Source: Coprococcus_C hominis
GTDB taxonomy: Bacteria; Bacillota; Clostridia; Lachnospirales; Lachnospiraceae
Strand: one strand, 5' to 3'
DNA: 64,000 bases
NCBI RefSeq assembly: GCF_020687505.1
Contig: NZ_JAJEQT010000002.1
Made by a program: the position numbers and the translations under genes. A model generated the notes under the pieces. The model was not told where the DNA came from, ran no database searches, and worked only from the letters and a program-made list of their open reading frames with translations. Positions 7,868 through 15,879 of this stretch are shown here, one piece after another (the stretch's first letter is position 1; every line of letters starts with the position of its first letter).

Positions 7868-8146
7868 ATGTTAGGTGATATCGAATCAAAACCATGGGAT
7901 TACAGAACGCTGCCGAACAAGATGCTGGAGCTCGTCAAGAATGTGGGTGATATGCAGCAGGAAGGCACCGGGTATTTTACAGATAGTGAATCCGAGATGT
8001 TGACAATCCTGAATTACTTGAATTACGGGGAGAAAACGAATATCACGGATTCGATGATCGAACAGATTGATCTGGCGATCAAGACAATGGAAGGACGTAA
8101 GCTTGCAAATCGTGACGACGATAGTTTCATCAAGCTTGACTTCTAA
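7868..8146 (+). CDS. Small conserved-looking hypothetical protein
   Basis: A 92-residue soluble, acidic protein that starts at ATG 7868, just after the PurF-like stop codon. It contains no membrane segment, signal peptide or cysteines. The sequence (MLGDIESKPWDYRTLPNKML, then a helical middle and a charged end) matches no family I know. Its stop codon overlaps the mutY start as TAATG, so it is translationally coupled between the PurF-like gene and mutY. An upstream extension of the frame exists but would overlap the PurF-like coding region, so I reject it. Confidence 0.75.
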   Translation: MLGDIESKPWDYRTLPNKMLELVKNVGDMQQEGTGYFTDSESEMLTILNYLNYGEKTNITDSMIEQIDLAIKTMEGRKLANRDDDSFIKLDF

Positions 8147-9201
8147 TGAGGACAGAGGAACAAGTGCTTATTGCCATGTTTGAGGCGCTCATCCCGTGGT
8201 ATGAAGCACATAAACGTGAACTTCCGTGGAGACAGGATAAGGAGCCGTACCATGTGTGGCTGTCAGAGATCATGCTGCAGCAGACGCGTGTGGAGGCAGT
8301 CAAGGAATATTACCGGCGATTTCTTACGGCACTTCCGACGATTGCAGATCTGGCGGAGGCACCGGAGGAACAGATCTTAAAGCTCTGGGAAGGACTTGGA
8401 TATTATAATCGTGTGCGCAACCTGCAGAAGGCGGCGCAGACGATTTGTGCGGAATACACGGGAGTATTTCCATCGGAATACGCACAGATCCGGAGTTTAT
8501 CCGGTATTGGCGACTACACAGCAGGCGCAATCGCGTCGATCTGCTTTGATGCACCGACACCGGCGGTGGATGGAAATGTATTGCGCGTGTATAGCCGGCT
8601 TCTGGCGGATGACGCAAACATTGATCTGCAGACAACGAAGAAGCGCATCACGAGAAAACTGCAGGAGACGTATCCGCAGAAGAATCCGGGAATCGCGACG
8701 CAGGCACTGATGGAGCTTGGTGCGACTGTCTGTGTGCCAAATGGTGCACCGCGGTGCGATGTATGTCCGGTAGCGGAGATCTGTCAGGCACGAAAGCAGG
8801 ACACATGGAGAAATTTGCCCGTCCGCAGTGAGAAGAAGAAACGAAAGATTGTGGATAAGACAGTATTTATCCTGCTTACGGAAGATACCGTGGCACTGCA
8901 TAAGCGCAGCACAAGCGGACTTCTGGCAGGCATGTGGGAATTCCCGAATGTGGATGCAAAGCTTGACAAGCAGGCGGCGGTAACACAGGTAACCGGCTGG
9001 CAGGCAGAACCGTTGGATCTTCTGATGCAGACAAGCTACACACATATATTCAGCCATGTGGAATGGCATATGACAGCGTATTATATCCGATGTCGGAAAA
9101 CAAATAAAAAATGGAAGTGGGTAACAAAGGAGAGTCTGGACGAGACGTATGCATTACCATCTGCGTTTCGTCCGTTTCGGGAACAGATCGAGAACTTGTA
9201 G
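8146..9201 (+). CDS. mutY: A/G-specific adenine glycosylase MutY
   Basis: A 351-residue base-excision repair enzyme that removes adenine mispaired with 8-oxoguanine. The catalytic glutamate lies in LSEIMLQQTRVEAV near residue 43. The helix-hairpin-helix reads LSGIGDYTAGAIAS near residues 118-131, with the catalytic aspartate following in VDGNVLRVYSR. The 4Fe-4S ligands read C-X7-C-X2-C-X5-C (VCVPNGAPRCDVC, then PVAEIC), one residue longer in the first gap than the textbook C-X6-C. The C-terminal NUDIX-like 8-oxoG recognition domain is complete (FILLTEDTVALHKRS, then AGMWEFPN). It overlaps the upstream gene by one base. Confidence 0.94.
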   Translation: MRTEEQVLIAMFEALIPWYEAHKRELPWRQDKEPYHVWLSEIMLQQTRVEAVKEYYRRFLTALPTIADLAEAPEEQILKLWEGLGYYNRVRNLQKAAQTICAEYTGVFPSEYAQIRSLSGIGDYTAGAIASICFDAPTPAVDGNVLRVYSRLLADDANIDLQTTKKRITRKLQETYPQKNPGIATQALMELGATVCVPNGAPRCDVCPVAEICQARKQDTWRNLPVRSEKKKRKIVDKTVFILLTEDTVALHKRSTSGLLAGMWEFPNVDAKLDKQAAVTQVTGWQAEPLDLLMQTSYTHIFSHVEWHMTAYYIRCRKTNKKWKWVTKESLDETYALPSAFRPFREQIENL

Positions 9202-9217
9202 GTAAAATTAAAAATTA

Positions 9218-9261
9218 GGAGGAAACATCATGAACGAAGTGAATGATTTAGGATGTTTCCG
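9218..9261 (+). promoter_or_regulatory. Leader hairpin around a small ORF start
   Basis: GGAAACATC (9221-9229) and GATGTTTCC (9252-9260) are perfect inverted repeats. The ribosome site AGGAGG (9218-9223) enters the left arm, and the loop holds the ATG of an 18-codon ORF. This suggests a translated or structured leader upstream of the YitT gene. Confidence 0.5.
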
Positions 9262-9286
9262 ACGATCTGCCGCCGAACGAATGTGA
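9230..9286 (+). CDS. Possible 18-residue leader peptide
   Basis: A short ORF with a perfect AGGAGG six bases before its ATG. It encodes MNEVNDLGCFRRSAAERM and stops 34 bases before the YitT start. There is no run of a single amino acid of the kind used in classical attenuators. It could be a leader peptide, a small protein or a chance ORF; only the strong ribosome site and the enclosing hairpin argue for it. Confidence 0.35.
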   Translation: MNEVNDLGCFRRSAAERM

Positions 9287-9320
9287 GGGGGCGATACATA
9301 TTATAGCAGGAGGATTGCGA

Positions 9321-10262
9321 ATGGAAAAAATCAGGAAGGTATGTGGCATGCTCAGTATCAAGAACTTTTTGCTCCTGACGGTTGCGGGAATCGTCAACGC
9401 ATTTGGCGTTGTTATATTTTTAGCCCCCGTCAAACTGTATGATAGCGGTATCTCGGGAACTGCTATGCTGGTGTCCCAGCTCACACCGAAATGGATCAGT
9501 CTTTCCCTGGTTTTGATTCTCTTAAATATTCCAATCTTCTTACTTGGATTAAAGCGCGAGGGCGTGGTATTTACAATCTATGCGATTTATGCGGTTTTGA
9601 TCTATTCCATTGTTGCGTGGATCATCACAGATATTCTACCGGTGGATGTGACGATCGTATCCCCGCTTGCCGGAAGTGATTTGTTTCTGTGTGCAATCTT
9701 CGGCGGTATTATCTCCGGCTGCGGAAGCGGACTTGCGGTACGGTTTGGCGGCGCGATGGATGGTATCGATATCATAGGCGTTATGTTCGCGAAGAAGCTT
9801 GGGTTAAGTCTCGGTTCGTTCGTAATGGCATACAATGTAATCTTATATATCATATGTGGAATTGTGCTTGACAGCTGGATTTTGCCGCTTTATTCGGTTG
9901 TGACTTATGCGGCGGCATCCAAAACGATTGACTTCTTCGTGGAGGGCTTCGACCGTTCCAAGGCAGCCTTTATCGTGACAGAACATCCGAAGCATGTGTG
10001 CGAGGCACTTTCCGCCGCATTTGAAAACGGTATCACAACGATTGATGCGAAAGGATATTATTCGAATACCGACCGCACGCTGGTGTATTTCATTGTGAAC
10101 CGGTTTCAGGTCGGCAAGATGCGAAATCTGGTACATAGCATTGATCCGTATGCGTATATCGCAATCAATGATGTGGCAGACATCTTCCCGGCGACAAACC
10201 TGAACGACCTGAAGGGTGAAAATAAATTGGATGATACAGGAGATTCCGATGATGCAGAATAA
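9321..10262 (+). CDS. YitT family membrane protein (DUF161 plus DUF2179)
   Basis: A 313-residue protein with about five or six hydrophobic segments in the first 190 residues (for example FLLLTVAGIVNAFGVVIFLA near residue 15) and a cytoplasmic C-terminal DUF2179 domain of about 90 residues. The motif GGAMDGIDIIGVMFAKK is typical of YitT proteins. The transported or sensed substrate is unknown for the family. The start chosen is ATG 9321, seven bases after AGGAGG; a TTG six bases earlier sits too close to the ribosome site. It is probably transcribed with mutY or from the leader just upstream. Confidence 0.88.
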   Translation: MEKIRKVCGMLSIKNFLLLTVAGIVNAFGVVIFLAPVKLYDSGISGTAMLVSQLTPKWISLSLVLILLNIPIFLLGLKREGVVFTIYAIYAVLIYSIVAWIITDILPVDVTIVSPLAGSDLFLCAIFGGIISGCGSGLAVRFGGAMDGIDIIGVMFAKKLGLSLGSFVMAYNVILYIICGIVLDSWILPLYSVVTYAAASKTIDFFVEGFDRSKAAFIVTEHPKHVCEALSAAFENGITTIDAKGYYSNTDRTLVYFIVNRFQVGKMRNLVHSIDPYAYIAINDVADIFPATNLNDLKGENKLDDTGDSDDAE

Positions 10263-10306
10263 GGAATCCCGTGAAAGAGATAGATGTAAAGGAGTAAAGT
10301 CAGCAT

Positions 10307-10573
10307 ATGTATTATGTACCGGAAGGAACAACCCGTTGTGGGTATTATGAATGTGAAAGCTGTGGAGAGAAATTCCTGTCTCTGCAGACGATGGAGCATA
10401 TCAACTGTCCATACTGTGAGGCGGAATTTGATCCGGAGATCGGACCGGATGAGACTATGCAGGTGGCTGAAGACACCGCAAAGCTGATACAGGTATTGGA
10501 GGGCGAGGATGTCGAGAAGATGGATGCATTACTCAGTCTTGCCATTACCGGTGGAAATTTCGAGTGGATATAA
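10307..10573 (+). CDS. Small zinc-ribbon protein
   Basis: An 88-residue protein with two CxxC pairs (CESCGEKF near residue 17 and CPYCEAEF near residue 34), which should bind one zinc in a ribbon fold. The rest is acidic and helical. It ends 81 bases before the prephenate dehydratase start and is probably in the same transcript. No specific function can be assigned; zinc ribbons of this type often mediate nucleic-acid or protein contacts. Confidence 0.75.
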   Translation: MYYVPEGTTRCGYYECESCGEKFLSLQTMEHINCPYCEAEFDPEIGPDETMQVAEDTAKLIQVLEGEDVEKMDALLSLAITGGNFEWI

Positions 10574-10654
10574 TGTGTGCACAGATGAAGCAATCAGCTA
10601 GATTCGCAAGTGAATCAGCAGATAGGAAATGCACGTTCGGGAGGAGACATCTAC

Positions 10655-11581
10655 ATGATAGCAGTATTAGGACCGAAAGGGACATTTTGCGATAAGTCCT
10701 ATGAAGAATATAATAAGAAATATGAGGCAGCACACGGGAAATCATTAGAACCGCTTTATTGTCCGACAATTGACGATGTGTTCGAACAGCTCTGTACGAA
10801 CGAAGCGTGTGAGTATGCGGTTGTTCCGGTAGAAAATATGCTGGATGGTTATGTGCAGCGGACACTTGACCTGTTGCTGGAGAAAAACGTCTATATCGTC
10901 GATGAAAATCAGGTGGCAGTTCAGTTTTCGCTGCTTGCCAATACAGAGAAGATAGAAGATATCCGGAAGATCTATGTGCAGTTCAAGACGAACGGGCAGT
11001 GCAGACAGTTCCTGCATACCCTGCATGACGCAGAGATTGTAACGACGAACAGTAACATGGAATCTTATTACAAGATACAGGATGAACCAGGAACAGCGGC
11101 AATTGTACCACATCATGTGATACAGGCAGACGATGTGCGCGTGCTTGCAGAAGATGTGACAGATGCAAAAGGCAATCATACCCGTTTTATCATCCTGCGC
11201 AAGGGCGTGTTAGACGTGGAAAATCCGGATCTTGAAAAGCAGTTAGAAGAGCTTGTAAGTAACGAGAAAGGGTTGGATGCAGATGCGGATGGCACAGAGA
11301 AAGCCGCGGAGCTTACACGGGAGAAAGTACGAATCCCGGTCTATATCATGCCTGCCACCGACCGGCCCGGAATCCTGTTCGATATCCTGCGCCGGTTCTA
11401 TGACAAACGCATCAACTTGATCTCAATCATGTCCCGTCCGACAAAACAATCGATGGGAACCTACAACTTCTACATCGAGATCGACTGCCTGACCGAGCGG
11501 CTCGAAGTTGTTGTCGAGACACTGAGACAAATCCAAGTGTATAACGATATTAAGATACTTGGAGCATACAAGGAACATTAG
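10655..11581 (+). CDS. pheA: Prephenate dehydratase with C-terminal ACT domain
   Basis: A 308-residue monofunctional enzyme converting prephenate to phenylpyruvate in phenylalanine synthesis. The N-terminal AVLGPKGTFCDKS corresponds to the family GPxGTF motif, VPVENMLDG to the substrate-site VPIENS region, and NHTRFIIL to the essential TRF motif. The ACT domain (PVYIMPATDRPGILFDIL near residues 225-245) should give feedback control by phenylalanine. I chose ATG 10655 because GGGAGGAG precedes it by 8 bases; a longer frame starting at 10610 lacks a ribosome site. Several motif residues are non-canonical, so a paralogue with altered regulation is possible. Confidence 0.8.
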   Translation: MIAVLGPKGTFCDKSYEEYNKKYEAAHGKSLEPLYCPTIDDVFEQLCTNEACEYAVVPVENMLDGYVQRTLDLLLEKNVYIVDENQVAVQFSLLANTEKIEDIRKIYVQFKTNGQCRQFLHTLHDAEIVTTNSNMESYYKIQDEPGTAAIVPHHVIQADDVRVLAEDVTDAKGNHTRFIILRKGVLDVENPDLEKQLEELVSNEKGLDADADGTEKAAELTREKVRIPVYIMPATDRPGILFDILRRFYDKRINLISIMSRPTKQSMGTYNFYIEIDCLTERLEVVVETLRQIQVYNDIKILGAYKEH

Positions 11582-11615
11582 ATAAGCCAGGCATCATATA
11601 AGATGAGTGTTTATG

Positions 11616-11826
11616 GAATCATGGCAAACCTGATGAAATATGGCAGAGCTGCATCCACAGAACAGATTGTAAAGCAGACCGTTGAAGCACGCTGGTACTT
11701 AATGAGCGACTGTTTTTTGTCGCGAATTTAGTATCCACTGCGTGCTGAACCGAGCGAGAGCGCGTCTGCGTACAATTGTTCTGCGGATGCAGCTTCTCAG
11801 AAGAATAATCAGGTTTGCCATGATTC
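11616..11826 (+). repeat. Structured intergenic element, family A, copy 2
   Basis: The outer arms at 11616-11634 and 11808-11826 are perfectly complementary over 19 bp, followed inward by a second paired block (GAGCTGCATCC with GGATGCAGCTT). The core at about 11674-11770 carries GCAGACC-GTCTGC closing bases, CACGC-GCGTG, GGTACTTAATGA, a GCGAC-GTCGC hairpin, GAATTTAGTA and a GCGAGAGC tetraloop stem. It fills the gap between prephenate dehydratase and MATE genes. The arms share no sequence with those of the other copies. Confidence 0.8.
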
Positions 11827-11878
11827 GGAAACAGAGTAAAAAGGAGGCGAGGCGTACCGGACATACGGTGCGGCAACG

Positions 11879-13261
11879 ATGAATAAGGATTTAACAGTAG
11901 GGAAACCGGAGCGTGTATTGTGGAGGTATTGCATTCCGTTACTTGGAAGCGTCATTTTCCAGCAGCTTTACAACATTGCAGACAGTCTGGTCGCAGGAAA
12001 ATATGTTGGTAAAAATGCACTTGCAGCCGTGGGAAATTCTTATGAGATTACATTGATTTATATGGCGTTTGCATTTGGCTGCAACATGGGGTGTTCCGTC
12101 ATTGCGGCGCAGTTTTTCGGGGCGAAGAATTACCGGAAGATGAAGACGACCGTCTATACGACGTTTATATATTCGGCGGTGCTGTGTCTGATTCTGACAC
12201 TGACCGGACTTTTTGCGGGCGGCGCATTGCTGCATCTGATACACACACCGGCAGATATATTTGCAGATTCCAAACTGTATCTGGACGTGTATACCGGCGG
12301 ACTTGTATTTTTGTTCTTCTATAACATTGCAACCGGTATATTCTCGGCACTCGGAGACTCGAAAACACCGTTTATATTCTTAGCTTTTTCATCGGTATCG
12401 AACGTATTTGTAGATATCCTGTTTGTAAAGAGCTTTCATATGGGCGTGGCAGGTGTCGCGTGGGCGACATTTATCTGCCAGGGCGTAAGCTGTATCCTGT
12501 CCGTGATCGTTGTGCTGCTCCGGCTGCGTAAGATCAAGGATGAACACGAAGGACATCAGAAGGTGCAGGTATTCTCCGGAGAAATCTTCGGTAAGATGCT
12601 GAAGATCGCGATACCAAGTACCCTGCAGCAGGGCTTCGTGTCAATCGGAAATATCATCATCCAGAGTATCATCAACAGCTTCGGCTCAGACGTGATCGCA
12701 GGATATGCGGCAGCCGTGAAGCTCAATAACATGGTCATCACGACATTTACGATGCTTGGAAACGGCGTCTCGAATTTTGCGGCACAGAATCTTGGTGCAC
12801 AGAAGATTGAACGAATCAGTCAGGGCTGCAAGGCAGCACTGAAGCTGATCTTTCTTACATGCGTGCCGGTTGTAATATTGTATCTTATGTGCAGCGGCAG
12901 TCTGGTGCAGCTTTTCATGGATGAAAACAGTATCGAGGCGAAGAAGGTCGGTGTTGAATTCATGCATATATTAGCACCATTTTATTTTGTGGTGTCGGTC
13001 AAGCTTATTACGGACGGTGTCCTGCGGGGCGTTGGAGCAATGAAGCAGTTTATGGTTACAACATTTCTGGATCTGTTTCTGCGTGTGATCTTAGCCGCGC
13101 TTTTCTCAAGGGAATGGGGCAGCACCGGAATCTGGCTTGCATGGCCGGTCGGGTGGACGATCGGAACGACATTATCCGTAATCTTGTACCAGAGTACCGT
13201 CAAAAAATTAAAGAGCGCAAATAAAAAGAATGAAATAGAATCGAAAGAGGTGACAGAATGA
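11879..13261 (+). CDS. MATE family efflux transporter
   Basis: A 460-residue integral membrane protein with about 12 hydrophobic segments in two similar halves. The N-terminal region (YCIPLLGSVIFQQLYNIADSLVAGKY) is typical of MATE proteins, which export cationic drugs or metabolites against Na+ or H+. The second-half counterpart is IPSTLQQGFVSIGNIIIQSIIN. The start ATG is preceded by GGAGG near 11842 at poor spacing, so initiation may depend on the nearby structured element. The stop overlaps the Fur-like gene as ATGA, making a tightly coupled three-gene operon. Confidence 0.92.
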   Translation: MNKDLTVGKPERVLWRYCIPLLGSVIFQQLYNIADSLVAGKYVGKNALAAVGNSYEITLIYMAFAFGCNMGCSVIAAQFFGAKNYRKMKTTVYTTFIYSAVLCLILTLTGLFAGGALLHLIHTPADIFADSKLYLDVYTGGLVFLFFYNIATGIFSALGDSKTPFIFLAFSSVSNVFVDILFVKSFHMGVAGVAWATFICQGVSCILSVIVVLLRLRKIKDEHEGHQKVQVFSGEIFGKMLKIAIPSTLQQGFVSIGNIIIQSIINSFGSDVIAGYAAAVKLNNMVITTFTMLGNGVSNFAAQNLGAQKIERISQGCKAALKLIFLTCVPVVILYLMCSGSLVQLFMDENSIEAKKVGVEFMHILAPFYFVVSVKLITDGVLRGVGAMKQFMVTTFLDLFLRVILAALFSREWGSTGIWLAWPVGWTIGTTLSVILYQSTVKKLKSANKKNEIESKEVTE

Positions 13262-13692
13262 ACGATCAGGAACCAATCAGACAGGTAGCAAGCAGTAAGG
13301 AAGAGATTCTTGCGTCACTCAAGGAACATGGATATCGTCTGACAGAGCAGCGCAAGCTGATCGTCGACATTATTGCAAATGAAGAATATACCTGTTGTAA
13401 GGAAGTTTATTTTCTGGCGCATAAGCGAGACAACAGCATTGGAATTGCGACCGTGTACCGCATGATCAATACGCTCGAGGAAATCGGTGCGATCAGCCGG
13501 AAAAATATACAGAAGAATAATTGTAGTGGCAGATGCTGTGATATGAAGGGCGGCTGTACGGTCGTAACAGAGGAGAGCAAGCAGATTATCCTGACAGAGG
13601 AGGATATACAGGAGGCTTTGAAGTATATCATGGAGAAAAACGGATATGCGAATGTGGACGAGATCAAAGCTGTTCTGGTAAATCAGCAATGA
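13258..13692 (+). CDS. Fur-like winged-helix regulator with atypical Cys-rich centre
   Basis: A 144-residue protein whose N-terminal 90 residues match the Fur DNA-binding domain (GYRLTEQRKLIVDIIANEE, then IGIATVYRMINTLEEIGAI). The usual dimerisation domain with HHxH metal ligands and CxxC zinc pairs is replaced by a short Cys-rich patch NCSGRCCDMKGGC near residues 88-100 and a helical tail. Metal or redox sensing through these cysteines is plausible but unproven. It overlaps both neighbours by 4 bases (ATGA), so it probably controls, or is controlled with, the MATE and EamA transporters. Confidence 0.82.
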   Translation: MNDQEPIRQVASSKEEILASLKEHGYRLTEQRKLIVDIIANEEYTCCKEVYFLAHKRDNSIGIATVYRMINTLEEIGAISRKNIQKNNCSGRCCDMKGGCTVVTEESKQIILTEEDIQEALKYIMEKNGYANVDEIKAVLVNQQ

Positions 13693-14606
13693 GTAAACGA
13701 AGAAATTATGATGAGGGTACACATGGGAATCAGCTGCGCGGTGTGCTGTGCGTACTGGTTGGCGCAATCTCGTGGGGATTTTCGGGTGCCTGCGGACAGT
13801 TTTTATTTTCGCACTACAACATCAACACGGCATGGCTTTCCTGTATGCGCATGCTTGTCACCGGTGTGATCCTCACAATTGCATATATTATACGCGAACG
13901 GAAAGCGGCATTTGATATATTCAAGTCCACCCGGGATTTCTTCGGGATTATCCTGTTTGCGATATTCGGTGTGGGCTTGTGTCAGTATGCATATCTGGAA
14001 GCCATTCATCATACGAATGCCGGGATTGCAACGGCATTGCAGTATCTGGCACCTGTAATGGTGCTGATTATTTCCTGTGTGCGCAGACTGCGTCCACCGA
14101 AGTTCCGGGAGATTGTAGCGGTGCTTCTGGCGGTCGGCGGTACATTTCTGATCGCAACGCATGGAAATATCCATCAGATGAGTATCTCGAAGGCAGGACT
14201 GAAATGGGGCTTGCTTGCGGCATTTGGATTCTGTATGTACACATTGCTTCCGGAGCGGATGCTCAAGAAATGGGGCAGTCAGCCGGTCGTTGGCTATGGC
14301 ATGCTGATCTGTGGTGTGGTATATAGCTGTATCGTGAAGGTGTGGACGATTCCGGTGCATCTTGATTTTCATGGAGTATTAGCAGTTGCGGCGATGGTAT
14401 TCATCGGAACCATGATGGCATTTTTGTTGTTCTTACAGGGCGTGCACGATATCGGACCGGTGCGTGCCAGCATGATTTCCAGTGTGGAACCGGTTTCAGC
14501 AACACTTTTTTCCGTGTTGTGGCTTGGAACGGTCATGACGACGATGGATCTGGTTGGTATGGCATGTATTTTAGTGATGGTAATTATATTGTCCGTGAAG
14601 GAGTAA
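13689..14606 (+). CDS. EamA/DMT family transporter (RhaT/RarD-like)
   Basis: A 305-residue protein with about ten hydrophobic segments arranged as two EamA repeats (GVLCVLVGAISWGFSGACGQ near residue 16, and LKWGLLAAFGFCMYTLLPER near residue 177). DMT transporters move amino acids, nucleotides or other metabolites, and the substrate cannot be read from sequence. It is the last gene of the MATE/Fur-like/EamA operon and starts inside the regulator gene (ATGA overlap). No clear terminator follows; the fructose kinase promoter lies within 50 bases. Confidence 0.87.
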   Translation: MSKRRNYDEGTHGNQLRGVLCVLVGAISWGFSGACGQFLFSHYNINTAWLSCMRMLVTGVILTIAYIIRERKAAFDIFKSTRDFFGIILFAIFGVGLCQYAYLEAIHHTNAGIATALQYLAPVMVLIISCVRRLRPPKFREIVAVLLAVGGTFLIATHGNIHQMSISKAGLKWGLLAAFGFCMYTLLPERMLKKWGSQPVVGYGMLICGVVYSCIVKVWTIPVHLDFHGVLAVAAMVFIGTMMAFLLFLQGVHDIGPVRASMISSVEPVSATLFSVLWLGTVMTTMDLVGMACILVMVIILSVKE

Positions 14607-14649
14607 CAGAAGCGTATAGGAATTCCCGGAATGTATAGATAAAAAAACA

Positions 14650-14679
14650 TTTACAATCACGCGGGGAATAGGGTATTAT
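14650..14679 (+). promoter_or_regulatory. Promoter of first 1-phosphofructokinase gene
   Basis: A -35 like TTTACA (14650-14655), an 18-bp spacer and a -10 TATTAT (14674-14679) stand 50 bases before the start codon. Confidence 0.55.
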
Positions 14680-14729
14680 AAAATTAATGTATTGGTTCGG
14701 GATCTACGCATAGAGAGAAAGGGAAAAAT

Positions 14730-15638
14730 ATGATATATACAGTTACATTTAACCCGTCGCTGGATTATATTCTGGATTTGACGGAATTCGAACGCAACCA
14801 GGTGAATCGTACGACAGGTGAGAAGATTCTGCCGGGCGGCAAGGGCATCAACGTATCCATCGTACTGCAGAATCTCGGTATCGATAACCGGGCAATCTGC
14901 TTTACATCGGGATTTACCGGGGAAGCTTTGAAAGCGCTGTTGATGCAGCGTGATATGAACGCGGATTTTATTGATATTGCAAATGGACTGACGCGTATCA
15001 ATGTCAAGATGCGCTGTGGCGATGAGACAGAGGTAAACGGACAGGGACCGGAGATCAAGAGCGAGGATATCGCAGAGCTCTATGAGAAGCTTGGATATCT
15101 GGATCAGGATGATTATCTGGTACTTGCAGGCAGCCTGCCAGACTGTATGTCCAAGACAACGTATATGGATATCATGCAGATGCTGCAATATAATAACAAC
15201 AAGATTATCGTGGATGCGACCGGAGAACTGCTCACGAATGTTCTTCCGTATCACCCATTTTTGATTAAGCCAAACCGTACCGAGCTTGGAAACCTGTTCG
15301 GTGTGGAAGTAACAACGATGGATCAGGCAGAGGTGTATGCGAAGCAGCTGCAGGAGCGTGGCGCGAGAAATGTGCTCGTCTCCATGTCGTATCAGGGTGC
15401 AGTCCTTGTGACAGAGGATGGCAGAGTGATTCGCGCAGCCGCACCGAAGGGACAGGTGAAGAACTCTGTCGGTGCCGGTGATTCGATGCTTGCCGGATTC
15501 CTGGCAGGTTATATCGAGCGTGACGATTATGAGTATGCGTTGAAGCTTGGTATCTGTGCCGGAAGTGCCAGTGCATTTTCCGAGGAGCTTGCAACGAAAG
15601 AAGAGATCGATACGCTGTTTCAGACGCAGATGGCGTAA
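14730..15638 (+). CDS. 1-phosphofructokinase family protein (first copy)
   Basis: A 302-residue PfkB-family sugar-phosphate kinase. The N-terminal IYTVTFNPSLDYILDL and GGKGINVSIVLQNLG are typical of 1-phosphofructokinase and tagatose-6-phosphate kinase, and the C-terminal NSVGAGDSMLAGFLAGY carries the catalytic aspartate and anion hole. It phosphorylates fructose-1-phosphate, the PTS product, to fructose-1,6-bisphosphate. It has its own promoter and terminator and lies just outside the fruR-fruK-fruA operon that holds a second, similar kinase. A tagatose-6-phosphate role for one of the two is the main alternative. Confidence 0.87.
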   Translation: MIYTVTFNPSLDYILDLTEFERNQVNRTTGEKILPGGKGINVSIVLQNLGIDNRAICFTSGFTGEALKALLMQRDMNADFIDIANGLTRINVKMRCGDETEVNGQGPEIKSEDIAELYEKLGYLDQDDYLVLAGSLPDCMSKTTYMDIMQMLQYNNNKIIVDATGELLTNVLPYHPFLIKPNRTELGNLFGVEVTTMDQAEVYAKQLQERGARNVLVSMSYQGAVLVTEDGRVIRAAAPKGQVKNSVGAGDSMLAGFLAGYIERDDYEYALKLGICAGSASAFSEELATKEEIDTLFQTQMA

Positions 15639-15662
15639 TAACAACACAGTATAAATGCATGT

Positions 15663-15698
15663 AGGACAGTTGATTTACAGTCAGCTGTCCTGTTTTTT
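15663..15698 (+). terminator. Intrinsic terminator after first fructokinase
   Basis: An 11-bp stem, AGGACAGTTGA with TCAGCTGTCCT (one G-T pair), is followed by TGTTTTTT. Confidence 0.88.
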
Positions 15699-15737
15699 AT
15701 GCCGGTAATTTGGGCATATTACATGGTATGTGACTTT

Positions 15738-15875
15738 TGACGGAATTTGATTGGAAAATTGACTGAAAATTGGAGAAAAATGAAAGAAAATGATTGACAA
15801 TGACGGAAAATGGCGTTACCATATAGAAAAGTTGAACGAAAATGAAACAAAATGAACGATTTTGACGGAAAGGAG
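15738..15875 (+). promoter_or_regulatory. Fructose operon promoter within an array of TGANNGAAAATG repeats
   Basis: A -35 TTGACA (15794-15799), 17-bp spacer and -10 TACCAT (15817-15822) form the promoter. Around it, units like TGANNGAAAATGR start at 15760, 15781, 15801, 15833 and 15843, and weaker copies occur near 15738, 15748 and 15863. The good units are spaced by 21, 20, 32 and 10 bases, close to whole helical turns. DeoR-family regulators commonly bind repeated sites, so this is the likely operator array of the adjacent regulator. Confidence 0.65.
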
Positions 15876-15879
15876 AAAC

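Noticed and set aside
9315..9320. TTG start for the YitT gene
   Set aside because: It is directly adjacent to the AGGAGG ribosome site; ATG 9321 has proper spacing.
14676..15647. Long minus-strand ORF opposite the first phosphofructokinase
   Set aside because: It is a shadow of a clear PfkB-family gene, with no ribosome site and a Leu/His/Cys-rich implausible composition.
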